Shown: piece after piece, positions 9,390 to 20,883 of the stretch
How the letters are laid out: the number at the start of each line of letters is the position of its first letter
Numbering within the stretch: position 1 is the first letter of the stretch
Source: Euprymna scolopes
Taxonomy: Eukaryota > Mollusca > Cephalopoda > Sepiida > Sepiolidae
Reading direction: 5' to 3'
Assembly (NCBI GenBank): GCA_024364805.1
Contig: CM044487.1
Location: 128,762,980-128,801,940 of the forward strand
DNA length: 38,961 nt
Made by a program: the position numbers and the translations under genes
The notes under the pieces: model-generated
The model's input: only the letters and a program-made list of their open reading frames with translations
Told to the model about the DNA's origin: nothing
Databases searched by the model: none

Positions 9390-10949
9390 CTGAAAAGAGA
9401 GAACAAGAGAAATATTAAGGAGTAAAAAAATAAAAGTGAAAAACTTCAATTTAGTAAATTGAATTGTTTTATATACAAAAAATCCATCTTGCTTTCATTT
9501 TATTAATTCAATTTTGATAGAGCAACTGTCACACATTCATGAATTCTAGAGTTAGTTTTATTTTGCATTAACCCTGAATGTTTTCCTTAATGTCTGCATT
9601 ACACAACATTAGCATCAACAAACTTTCATCATGCTCTATTTAGATTATTCATCCCTTTTAGACCTATTCTCATCTCATGAAATCTTTTCGATATTCTACC
9701 AGATGTTTCTACACTTAAAAATATTCTGTATAATAAAACAGATTTATAAAATCAATAACATTTTGCAGAAATTAAAACGCACATTAGCTGAATCCATCTT
9801 ACTCTACAGATCAGACTCTTGAAATATAAATGTTGCTTGATACTGTGCATCATCTAGAACATATCATGGCAAAACCATGTATCAAACAAAATGTTTTATG
9901 TTTGCCTTTTCGGCATATGTGAAATTGTTAAACATCAAACTTTGATGCTGGCTATAGACATATCATGGAATGATGAACTTGCTCAAAAAGTGCCTTTGTG
10001 GTCTCCAGATGTCCAGCGATGGGCTGAGAGGGCTCATTTTATAATAAAGACTTTTCTGGAGAATGACACTACTCTCTCACTATCAGAGCTTCCGGTCACA
10101 ATGAATGGGTGATCATCATGGTACATGACCTTTGTGAAATGTTTCATCATCAATTGATAAGGCAAAAAATATGCATTTCAATAGCTAATCTAACACAGTA
10201 ACTGTTATCCTATAACATCCTCTTATGAATCCAAACGTCACATATCAAATTAGAATTTATTTTATTAACTAAATTATTTGCTCATTAAAACATTTCTTAA
10301 AGAAAATAATACAATAAATATCTTTATAACAGTTTCAGTCACATAAATAATTCAAATAAAATCGTGTTCAGCATAATTTTGAAAAATGCAATTAATAAAA
10401 AACATACATTAGTGTGCATAAAATTTATTTTATTTCCACTATTAATAAATTGTGCATTGCTATTAAAAACAAAAATATTTCATACAGAACTTTATTTTGC
10501 AAAATGTACTCCAAAGTGAAAATTTTATAACTTTCTTAGACACTATCTATAAAATAACGTCTAGTAGAAACATTTTAAGAAAACTGATTTTTATAAACCA
10601 GTTGTAAAATAGAGAAAAAAATGAAGTGCTTCTGTAAAGTTAAAATGTTATATGAAAGTTTTCTAAATTAAAATTTGATGTGTAAGCAATTTACCTATAT
10701 TTTATATTTATACTATTTACAGCTATTTGACTCTTCTCCTCATCTTTATTATATTTATCTTGTTTTGGCGATTATATACCGTCAGCTTCTTTTTGGTACA
10801 CTTAATACAGCCAGGAATCTCCCATGAAAGCTAAATTAAGCAGTTTATTCAATTCATAGGAGAAAGTCTATTCTCATTTTATGTTCCTTGGAATATTTCA
10901 AAAACGATTTTTTAAAATTACATTTTCACCCCAAACAAGGCACATTGCC

Positions 10950-12125
10950 ACTTTGATGGTAGGGGCTACTATTAGGGGTAGTAGTTGGGAAGTTGAGCAG
11001 CAAGATGTCGGTTCACATTACACTTGAACTTCTGCATGTCAGTACAGTTGGGGAAGCAGGAAAAAGGCTCTTACATCTAGGGATCTCTACTGTGAAGGGG
11101 TGGGATTTTACTGCTTGTCAGGAGTATTTACGTAGAAGGGGTACAAGTGCTTGCAGTTTATCGGAACATTCACCGTTAAAGTACTTGTAGAACAGGCAGA
11201 GGGATGCTACATTGCGTCGATGGGACAGAGGCTGAAGCTTGGATGACAGTTCAGAACCTATTAGGTTGGCGACTCTCTTTTGAACCTTGTCTAGGAGTGA
11301 GAGACTAGTAGCAGATGCACCGGCCCAAAATATGACAACAATACTCCATGCATGGGCGAATAGTGGCCTTATAGAGGTACAAGATACTTTTAGGCGTTAG
11401 TAGCTTTCTAGCACGGTAGAGAGAACGGTCCTGGCAATGCTCTTAATGTAATTGTTCTAACTCATGTTTCCTGTGAACGTTAGGCCAAGGAATTTAAAAA
11501 ATGTGCTTTCAGATAAAGAGTCTTTGGCCATTGCTATTGGTGGTAGAGAAGGTTTCTTGTAGTTATTGAAGGAAACAAGTTTAGTCTTGGCGGCATTGAA
11601 TGTGACCATCCATTTTTGTCCCCATTCCACTACAGATCGGAGGTCATCCTCTAGTGTTTCTGCCATTTCTTTAGATATGTGTTCATTTGTTTTCCTGTCG
11701 TGTCTGTTATAGAGCGTGGTGTCATTAGCATATATACCCATCTCACAGACAATTTTGTCAGGGAGGTCATTTATGAATATTAGGAATAATAGAGGTCCAA
11801 GGATAGACCCCTGAGGCACTCCCGCATTTATATCATATTGTTTAGATGTACGACCATCGAGGACAACCTGGATTTTTCTCTTATCTAAGAAGGATTTAAT
11901 TATGTTAAGTATTCTTCCAATGATACTGTATGATCTGATTTTCCTAAGACCTTCATGCCATACCATGTCAAAAGCTACCGCTCTGCCCTCCCCTGCTTTG
12001 TCAAGTGAATGGTATATATACTCGGAGATTACAGTTAGGATGTCTGCTGTGGAACGGGCTTGCCTAAATCCATATTGTTGGTCGGTCAGAAGTTTAGCAT
12101 CTGTAAGGTGATGGACTAGCGCTTC
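10950..12125 (-). mobile_element. Jockey/CR1-like LINE fragment: RT palm to C-terminus
   Basis: Reading down from about 12,125, the minus strand encodes LVHHLTDAKLLTDQQYGFRQ, STADILTV, AFDMVWHEGL (the AFDKVWH family motif), NAGVPQGSILGPLLFLIFIN and the polymerase motif as YANDTTLY, then KTKLVSF. Below 11,456, after frame breaks, come LSHRRNVASLCLFYKYFNGE and SHPFTVEIPRCKSLFPAS, typical of the tail of Jockey/CR1-group proteins. The catalytic YADD reads YAND, so the copy is inactive as well as 5'-truncated. It lies in the same orientation as the host gene. Confidence 0.88.
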
Positions 12126-12205
12126 CTAATGACTCTAGTGTTACATGTTTCCCATGTATAAATAGATTCTAACTACTGACACAGAAGATAACATTCCTCA
12201 TCCTA

Positions 12206-12454
12206 TCAGGCATATAACAGTTTCATTTTCCTACTGAATTGTGCCCAGGGATTGAACTTGGGACATCCAGACTGAACTGAGGAATATTTAACGGATTTAA
12301 GTTTAATGACATCTTTATCATACCTAGTTGGATTCATTTTTGACAGTCTTACATTAGGGTCTGATATTCTCTCAAGCATAACTGCCTCCTTTGGGAAGGA
12401 GAGGGTTTCATTGTCGTATGACTGAAGTGTTTCTACTGTGAAATGCCAAAGAAT
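12206..12454 (-). other. Unrecognised open frame next to the LINE
   Basis: This minus-strand frame of about 82 codons has no stop and includes WHFTVETLQSYDNETLSFPK, EAVMLERISDPNVRLSKMNP and SSVQSGCPKFNPWAQFSRKM. Its composition looks like real protein, but I do not know the family and I see no splice context. The same DNA contains a box-B-like AGTTCAATCCC, so part of it may instead be a SINE. It could be a 5' piece of a transposon protein. Confidence 0.3.
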
Positions 12455-13560
12455 TCATTTGAGTTATTTCTATACCCTTTTAGAATGTCTCCTTGAGGAA
12501 GCTGTGCCCTCACCCCACCCACTTTAAAATAACTTCACATCCGACCTTGCTGCAGTGAAAAGCAGGCAAATACCAAAGTGAATGCTCTAATACATGGATG
12601 TCTTAATCTAAAAATCAAGATAAGAAAAATCTATTATTTTTCTTAAATATATGTGCAAATTAATTTCCCTTTGGTATTTTAGTATCCTATTGTATTCATA
12701 AGATTATAGCTCAAATGCACTTTAAAAACAAGACCCAAGAAAATCATACACACAGGAAAGATTTTCCACTTAATTTCAGCTCCATAAATGCTCACATATA
12801 ATCAAGTCTGTGCTTGACTTATGAAAACACTGAATTAAAAATAAACCTGAAAACTGAGACTGAATTAAATACATTTTATGAAAGTTTGATTGAAGCAACT
12901 TGATTTTTTAGACAACTCAAATCAAAATATACATTATAAGCCACTTGACAAAGCAAATTTATTTGAATCTTTTTCAATTTATTGGCAGTCAATCATTACA
13001 GATTAGCATGAGGTCCTCTATATCTGGACTCCCTAAATACTCCCTCCACTAACACATATAGGTTGTCAAAAGTAAGAAATTAGCTTTCATTAATAGTTAA
13101 CATTATTTAGCAACAGATGGCACAACTCATTGTTCAGTATAACTGTTGAGAAAATTTAATTTGAACAATGTGTCAATAGGATAAATGCAGAAGTTAAAGA
13201 ATTTGTTAACATTTTTATTAAGCTTTAAAATCAATAGAAAATCATTTGTTTATAGATTTAAAACACGAAATTTCAGCATAAAATGAGTTTTTATCATTAA
13301 ACTACAAGATTATAATTTAAAAATCATATTTATTTTTTATATAAGGTCTTGTCTTTTTCCAAGGCAGCAGATAAAATTAAGTGTTTATTTCCTTCCAATT
13401 ACAATTATGGTAAAACTGTTTTGACGCACCACTGCTATTAGCAGCCATTTCATTTTAAAGAAAAAAATGTGGTTAAAAGAAAGACGACTTTATAAGTCTT
13501 TATTGCCGAAAAAAGTATTTGAGTTCTTTTTAATTAACCTCTACATCTCTTGTGATATAC

Positions 13561-13583
13561 CCCCCACCACCACCACCACCACC
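13561..13583. repeat. CCA/CAC simple repeat
   Basis: Five to six perfect CAC units follow a short C run. Confidence 0.85.
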
Positions 13584-13839
13584 ATTTCAATTGTAGACGC
13601 ATTCAAATTATTATCTGAAAATGTGGTGGCACAGGTAACATATCAAGTCAAAGAACTTTTAATTGTAAGACAAAAAAAAAAAAAAGATAGTCCAATTCAT
13701 TTACAGATCAACCATACGTGATCAGTTTGGGGTTGCTGTTGAGCATTATTGATTTTGCATGAATCAGATGATTATTTTTGGCATTTGTTTTCTTAAATTC
13801 TTTCCAGAAATACATTGGGTACTTAAGGGAGGGACCACA

Positions 13840-13965
13840 CGAACGTTGCTAACATCCCTAAGCGAAAGTATTTCTAAAGAATGAACTGAATTTGAACTTG
13901 ACACATCCAGGTTGTCAGTCCATGCATAATCACTTAGCCATCATCACCTCTCTGATGATGCGGTT
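13840..13965 (-). mobile_element. Possible tRNA-derived SINE head
   Basis: On the minus strand a box-A-like GATGGCTAAGTGATTATGCA is followed about 35 bases later by AAGTTCAAATTCAG, which resembles box B. An anticodon-like stretch, GGACTGACAACC, lies between them. The anticodon stem does not pair well, so I do not call a tRNA gene. Confidence 0.35.
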
Positions 13966-16389
13966 TTTAATGCTTCCCGCCTTGGAACGCATCTGGCACT
14001 AGGATGACAGGAGAGTAAATGCAGACTAAATGCATCAATGAAAGATCCATATTTGATCTGTGATACTCATAATTTGAAAGACGATTTGAAACTTACATTT
14101 GAATGCACTCATTTAGAAGGATAATAGTAAATTAGGATGTTGTACTAAATTAGGCATGACTACTTGGTTGTGAAGATGTAGTAAACAGAGTTGACTAGTA
14201 TTGATTCAGAGAACGAACCTCAAGTTAGTAAAATTGGCCTTATTTTAATTTTTCCCAATCTTTTTTTTTTTTTATATCTATAATGACATATATTGCAAAT
14301 TTAATCATAAAAAAGTTCAACCGTGTTTATCATATTTTCAACCTCAATTATTTTTAAAAAAATAAAAAAAATAAACAAATAAAAAAAATACAAATCTTTA
14401 AAACAAAATAGCATGCATCATACATGTTAGTAGGCATAAGAAAATTGGCTTGAGGACATGGTACATTGGAAAATTACCAACATGAAAACATAACCTGTGA
14501 GAAGATTCAGAAATATAAAGAAAATTACCACCCAGCTCTTGTAAAGAAACTTTTTATTTTTTATTAAATGTTATTAAAAGTGTGATTGTATATTTATATG
14601 TAAATATAACTTTTAAACATGTTTTGCCTTTATTAAATATTAAAAAATGGTACAAAAACATAAAAATAAATATTTTTTCAATGTAAATATTTATTTTGTT
14701 AAATAATCATTGGCAAAAATCGGTTTTTGAATAAAATTATTTTTATTTTAAAATATTTTTCTGAATAAACATGTTAAGTTGAATTTTATTTTTCAATGAA
14801 TACTAAGTTTTTAAATTAAACTTTTACAATAAATAATTTTTAGTAAAATATAAAATAGGAGTATTTTTGGTAATATATTAAGTTTATTTTATTTAGAAGC
14901 TATATAAATTACCTAGAAACTTAGATATCTCCAAATTACATATTTAAAAAATTATTAAATTAGTTTTTTAAGTAATGAAATTAAAATTAAAAATATAAAT
15001 CTTTAAATAAAATGTGTAATGAAACATTTAAAAATAGTTAATACAATCATTTATTGATTTTTAGTAAAGTGAAATGTTGATAATCATTTTTTCTGTATAT
15101 TTTATTACTTCACAAACAAGTTTTTAACTGAAACAAAAAAAAAATCATTTTAGATAAGTCTTTTTCCAAGTAAACTTTATTTCAAAATGTTCAATCTTTC
15201 TTGAATATAATAATTGTAGAATGTAATAAAAAACTAAAATTATTTAAAAAGTAGAAAATAGTAAGACTCACTAAAAAAGGTTAATATTTTTGTTGACATC
15301 TAAAACATTTTTCAAAAATGTAAAATTTGCATTTAAAAGTAATATTTACATACATTCAGTTTAATTATGTAAATTATTTAATATTTCAAGGAGTAAAAAG
15401 GAAAATCTATTAATTTTACATTTCCTTAAATGGTTAGTTTTCCCATGGGCTATGTTTTCACATTTGTAGAATATAAAAAATGTCAAAAGTTTAAAACTAA
15501 AAATGTGGCTGGTTGTTAATTTTTTAAAAATATTTTCGAATAAAAATAATATAATAAATAATGAACTAAGGCTTCATTTTTTTGTTTAATAACATTTTAA
15601 ATGATTTACGAAAAGTAGTTTTAATAAAAAAGATTTTTTCTAGAAAAGTCTTTCAAAAAGGATATAATCAGATTTCATATTCGTTAAAAATGTATTAACA
15701 TTGGAATATTAAACAGACAAAAAAAACAAAAAAAAAATCCCCACTATCATGAGATTTATAATTAAAAAAGATGTTAAAATAATGATGGATGCAATGAAGT
15801 GAGAGGGTTAGACATTTAAACTTTTCCAAGCCAACATCCCATTTGTTTACAAGCTTACTATTTCCTATGGCAGGTAAGTGAGGCTTTCAAATGAGTAGAA
15901 GATAGAATTTTTAACAACATGATGGTTTTCTTATATAATGTACTCAAGAATAAAATCACTGAACAAACAAGTGGACTGTGAATAGGACACAATCTTTTTG
16001 ACAATGCTTTCACTTATTTCATAGAAATAGAGATTTAAAAAAGGGAAAGGGAGTAGCTGAACTATTAATCTTGAATATGAAATGAAATGAGTTAAGGTAA
16101 CAGTCACACAATGAAATTATTAAATGTTAAGCACTTTTTACAACTAATTTTTTTTTTTAATATCTAAAACTAAAAAATATCTTATTTCTGAGACAAGTAT
16201 TAATTATTTACATGTTTTGGACTGTTGTCCTTACTTTGTTCATAACATTTTAGTTGCTGTACTCTATAGCCATCATTAGGTGCCTTTAGTTGTAATTGGT
16301 AACCTTTCAGGAATTTTTGAACACTGAAAAATATCACATTAGATTTTTCAACTTGGCATAAAAGCATTAAAATATTTTCTAGTAAATTT

Positions 16390-16520
16390 ATCTAGAGGTT
16401 ATGAGTTCAATCCCTGCTGTAAGAATCTTAAGAAAAATTAACTGATACTAGTTGTGAAATGTTGAGAGAAATCTACCCCAGTGGATAAATAAAATAAATG
16501 TGTTTGAAATTCTTAGAATG
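16390..16520 (+). mobile_element. Possible tRNA-derived SINE copy C
   Basis: GTTATGAGTTCAATCCCTGC resembles box B. About 80 bases later CTACCCCAGTGGATAAATAA and GTGTTTGAAATTC match the 3' half of copies A and B (TTACCCTATAGTTTAAATAA, TCTGTTTGAAATTC). Confidence 0.45.
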
Positions 16521-18275
16521 TTACTATATCAAAAAGCATTTGAAGAGGTTGGACAACACAAATGATTGAAACAAACAAGAACGACAATGAGGATAATTGT
16601 TTGAAACATGTAAATAATAAAAGTTACATAAAAGAAGGTACATACAAATTAACTTGCTCAAAGAAAAAGAAAAAATATTTTAGATCCTAAAACAGAAGCA
16701 CAGTTGATAAAGTTTAGAATACTAAAAAAAAAATAAAAATAAAATACTTTTGTTGGATGATGAAAGTAAAACTAAATTAAATGTTTGAGCAGATAACAAA
16801 TACAACACAAATTACAAATACAATACAAAATACAAGTAGAAAATTCTAAAATGTATACCCCCTCTCAGTACTACAATTTTCCTTTGAGTTTTAATTAGTT
16901 GCTCTGCTATTTCTTGAGAATCTAGGCTGCTCTATTTCATCCATAGGTGGGGGAGAAGAAATTAGTGAAAGTGATGCAATATTCCCAACAGAACTTGAAC
17001 ATGGCATGCCAAACTCCTATCAGTAATGACTACATTATTAATGCCACTTCCCTAACATTTATACAAAATACCCAACTATTACAGAAGTATACAATAAGTA
17101 CATATGTATATTTTTTTTTTAAATCAAATGTATACTGTTCAATAAGTTTTAATCTGATAACATCATAAATTATGCATAAGTATTGAGAATTTAAAAACTG
17201 AATCAAAACAAAAGTAGGAAATTTATTTAATCCTAATTGTGTTGTACTCTGATATTGATGAAAAATGGAAAGATTAGAATCAAAATCAATTTATTAATAA
17301 TTAATACAGTTTAATTTTAGTAAATTGTCTCCCTTTAAGATTTTCTAGTTTAATTAAAGATAAAAAAATGTTTTCATATTTTACTAATTTGCTATTCATT
17401 ACTAGTTGGTTAAATGACTGACTGACTTATTTCTTGTTTTATGGAAATTACGTTCATATCAATGACGGATCAACAAAATACAATAAAATTTTTTTTTTTT
17501 TTTAATTAACCTACTTGATAAATTTTCCCAATTTTTTTTATGTAGATATTTAGATTTGCCTGATATGTAAGTATATTAAAGAGTTTTTCAGATAATTTAT
17601 TTGGAACAGCAATTTTCACCCATACCCCATATTGTTGAACCACAGAAAAGTTAACCGCAAAATAAATTCTATAAACGCTTTCATATTCGTAAAATATTCC
17701 AAAAATAAACAAAGTCCTTTTATTTACAAACAGCAAAAATTGCTCCCAGAAATTCTAAATGGAAAGATGATGAGCAAAATTCAAGATTTTAATGAATTAA
17801 AAGAAAATCTTAGAAGACGATTTACTAAAATAAATCCATGTTTATTATTTTAAAATATTATACTCATAAAAATTTGATGATTCTGATTTCTGACTCTTAG
17901 GCTAATTTGATTGCAGTTGAATTATAAAATTCTTCTTTCTGATAGTCTAAATAGAATGGACTTGAAATTCTGAACATCAAATTTATTATTTTTAAGGAAA
18001 CACGATTCACAAAATACAAAAGTAGAGAGAAAGCAAAAAGAATTTAGATATATGTACGATACTCACAAGAGATTATTTTTTACATGATACAAACTAACAA
18101 CTGTTAAAGATTATAAAAACAAAAATGCTACAAATGTAAAACAAACTTAGTTTTTTTAAAATCAAGAACACTTTAAAATAATGTTATTTATCTTCTGTAT
18201 AATAATGCCCTCTCTGCTTTTGAAACTAAAAATGAGAATAAATTACATCCTTGTGTATAATACAACCCTGGGTTC

Positions 18276-18506
18276 TAGTCAGCTAACATACTTACTAACT
18301 TCTGGTGTAACACTACCAGAAGCTGTGACAAGACAAATCAGTTCTTTTGCTTTTTTTCTTTCACGCTTATATCTCCCCTGGTCATGTACTTTTTTTTTAA
18401 AAATGTTTTTCTGATCATCATGAAAAAGTTTTTTCAGTTTTATTTTAATTAAGAATCATTAGAATTAGTTTGATTTTTTATTTTTAAATCATTGAAAACA
18501 TTTAAA

Positions 18507-18559
<53 letters not shown>

Positions 18560-18922
18560 TTTTTTGGGAATATAATGTATTGGATACTTTTTTTTGTTAA
18601 TGATGTTTGAAATTTTGTTATTTTGATTTCAATAATTTTATTTTATACTTTCATAAACATATATTATAGAAATTCAAATAAAATCTTTTATTTATAAAAT
18701 AAAAAACTTATTTTTATAAATTTCATAAACATATTTTTTATAAAATTTCAAATAAAATAAAAACTTATTGTATACTTTTCAATAATGAACTTTTCTCATA
18801 TTTTATTTCATTAAATTGCTAAACAGAAATACTGAAGAACAAAAAAGTGAAAGAACTGATTTGCCTGGTCACCACTTCCAGTAACAGCCAAACTGGAAGT
18901 TAGGAAGTATGTTAACTGACTA
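18276..18922. mobile_element. Inverted-repeat (foldback/MITE-like) element
   Basis: The left arm at 18,276-18,360 (TAGTCAGCTAACATACTTAC ... AGACAAATCAGTTCTTTT) is matched in reverse complement by 18,836-18,922 (TAGTCAGTTAACATACTTCC ... CAGGCAAATCAGTTCTTTC). Each arm also contains its own small palindrome (CTTCTGGT...ACCAGAAG on the left, CTTCCAGT...ACTGGAAG on the right). The interior is AT-rich and holds a T46 run; no transposase is present. Near-identical 9-mers TAATACAAC (18,258) and TAGTACAAC (18,925) flank it, possibly target repeats. Confidence 0.7.
18511..18556. repeat. Homopolymer T run, 46 nt
   Basis: An uninterrupted T run lies inside the inverted-repeat element. The length may be unreliable in the assembly. 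Confidence 0.95.
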
Positions 18923-20100
18923 CATAGTACAACAATTTTCAAATTTTTTTTTTGTTTAAAAGGTGTACTATGCTGACCATTAAAATCTCAATGTTGTACA
19001 AATACTTCAATACAATATTTTTCATTATATAAAAGAATATAAATGAATCATCTTTAACCATTGTGTGTTTCTTCTAATTTGAGTTACAAAACTAATATTT
19101 TTTAGGAGACAGTGGTAATGAAACTTGCATGTCGATACAATTGAAGTTGTTAATAGACGATACTTTTGTTTTAATTTTATTGTATTTCTCTGTATTAATT
19201 AATTATGAAACAAATATTGTCTTTCAGTAAAAAGAGAACACTATGAAAAAAAATTTTGAAAATTAAATATAAACAAATATCTTGTGAACAAATGTTCAAA
19301 CTTAAAACATTTTTAAAACTCAAATTTTCATGTATTTTTTTTGAATTTTTATCAATTTCACTGAATTTCCTTTAGAGATAAAAGGATGTTTAATTACACG
19401 GATTCGCAAAGAACAAATATTGTCAATATATTAAATACCTTTTATTATCAACACCTATTTTGTATTTTTGTTACCTTCTCTGATAACTTGTGTATTTATA
19501 ATCTTGCCATTTCAAGAACTTTTTTTTAAAGCTGAATAAGAAAAATTCAGAGAATGTGTGCTTATGTATATGTAATATCCCCTTATATACACTTTTTGAT
19601 GTTAAAGTTTATTTTAAATTTTGATGCGTGTTCAGAATTTCACCTAAATAATAAAAAAATTTGTATAATGCATGTACCTAGCATAGAAAGAAAATATAGT
19701 AAACTATGTATATTTATCAAGTAGTTCTATTTTTAAATAAGAAAATAAAATTTATGACGAAGATATGAGAGTTGATCTCACAATGCCATCTTAAAAATAA
19801 TGTGAAGAAAGAGAGATAATTCAAACTTGCAAAGTTTTAAAAAGCCATTGTTAATAGGGAGCGAGAGGAGGCATAGGAAATCTCAAATTCGCTTAAAAAT
19901 TACTTTCTTTACAAAAATAAAACTACTTGAACAATTTATGTGATTCTCAGTGTACAATATTTTCTTTCCATCATAGGTACATAAATCATAAAAATTTTTA
20001 TTTACTTTCTTTTTTTTAAATATAGAGGAAATTCTGGATAAAGACCTACATTTTCTAATACAGGAAAATATGGTAATAAATAATAAACCTCTTACAAGTA

Positions 20101-20175
20101 ATGTAACTGATCATTCAATACTTTCATTCTGATTTTTAAGCTAAAGAATGAAAGAACTAAATGATCAGTTTGTCT
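20101..20175. mobile_element. 75-bp hairpin element with 9-bp flanking repeats
   Basis: Arms at 20,105-20,130 and 20,145-20,170 are reverse complements at 23 of 26 positions (AACTGATCATT...CTTTCATTCT), with a 14-nt loop. The same 9 bases, TTACAAGTA, stand directly on both sides (20,092-20,100 and 20,176-20,184). This is the form of a very small MITE. A 9-bp target duplication is typical of Mutator-like elements (established for that family; assignment here is inference). It lies about 230 nt downstream of the SREBP exon 6 donor. Confidence 0.65.
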
Positions 20176-20402
20176 TTACAAGTACGAAAGAGAGATTTAG
20201 TAAGCTGTAAGCTATGACTATTGCAATGCAAGTGTATCCAAAAAAGGAGTGCAAGGTGCTCTTTTAATAAAGATATTTAGAGATACTTACACAAATATAA
20301 ATGAGAAAAAAAAAAGCTATCAATAATAAAATAAATAACAACAATGAACATGAAAGAAGTGAGGATAGCACAACACCAATAGAGAAATTGTTATATTCTT
20401 AC

Positions 20403-20612
20403 CAGAATTTGAGGAATCATCAAATAGTGGACTTGGGGGAGAAGACAATTCACTGTCACTGCTAGCAGTAGGGGGACTGCGAGAAGGCGAACCAGTGATA
20501 GATCCAGGTGGAGTCAACACCATAACAGGATCATGCTTCAATTGCATTCCAACCAATGCGTCATCCATATCTAGAGAGTAGAGGCAGTCAGGTACAGTTA
20601 TATAAAATAGAT
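20403..20612 (-). CDS. SREBF: SREBP coding exon 6: Ser/Pro linker before the membrane
   Basis: This 210-nt exon leaves in phase 1 at TCTG|GTAAGA. Its start is set by phase: the preceding exon ends with one base, and only the acceptor ...CGTCAGCCAG|ATCTATTTT keeps the frame (split Asn codon, then LFYITVPDCLYSLDMDD). The frame is also open upstream to about 20,664, but no acceptor there fits the phase. The residues include PGSITGSPSRSPPTASSDSE and PSPLFDDSS, like the Ser/Pro/Asp-rich cytosolic linker of vertebrate SREBP (PGSPLLDD). This segment is normally phosphorylated and controls turnover of the nuclear form; that role is inferred from the family. Confidence 0.88.
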
Positions 20613-20883
20613 CTGGCTGACGAGGAGGAGGCAAACATCTGACGACAGCCTCAATAACAAAAAACTATTGAAAACATTTCAAAGTAATTAAGGGGGTTTT
20701 ATTCACATTTCTTAGGGGTTTGAGTGATTTTATTTCTTTTTAAAAGAATAAATTTTCCAATGATAATTTTTGTGGGCAACATAGCCTCAAATGCATCCAT
20801 TGGTGGAATGAAAAACAGAAGAAGCTAAGATTTTCAGGTTTGGTTTGTTTTATGGCATATGAAACCTTTTTAGGTAATTTAAT

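Larger units (their letters stand above)
9390..20402. other. Largest SREBP intron (between exons 6 and 7)
   Basis: About 11 kb. It contains a Jockey/CR1-like LINE fragment (10,950-12,125), an open frame of unknown origin (12,206-12,454), possible tRNA-derived SINE pieces (about 13,840-13,965 and 16,390-16,520), a CCA repeat (13,565-13,583), an inverted-repeat element (18,276-18,922) around a T46 run (18,511-18,556), and a tiny hairpin element (20,101-20,175). The stretches 14,000-16,380 and 16,530-18,250 are very AT-rich and I see nothing in them. The plus-strand open frame at 9,891-10,112 was not recognised. Confidence 0.6.

Noticed and set aside
9891-10112. Plus-strand open frame of 73 codons with SWNDELAQKVPLWSPDVQRW.
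   Set aside because: Not recognised, no clear splice or promoter context, and surrounded by repeats; it may be a transposon relic but nothing supports a host gene.
13890-13965. Possible tRNA gene on the minus strand.
   Set aside because: Box-like motifs are present but the anticodon and acceptor stems do not pair; treated as a SINE head.
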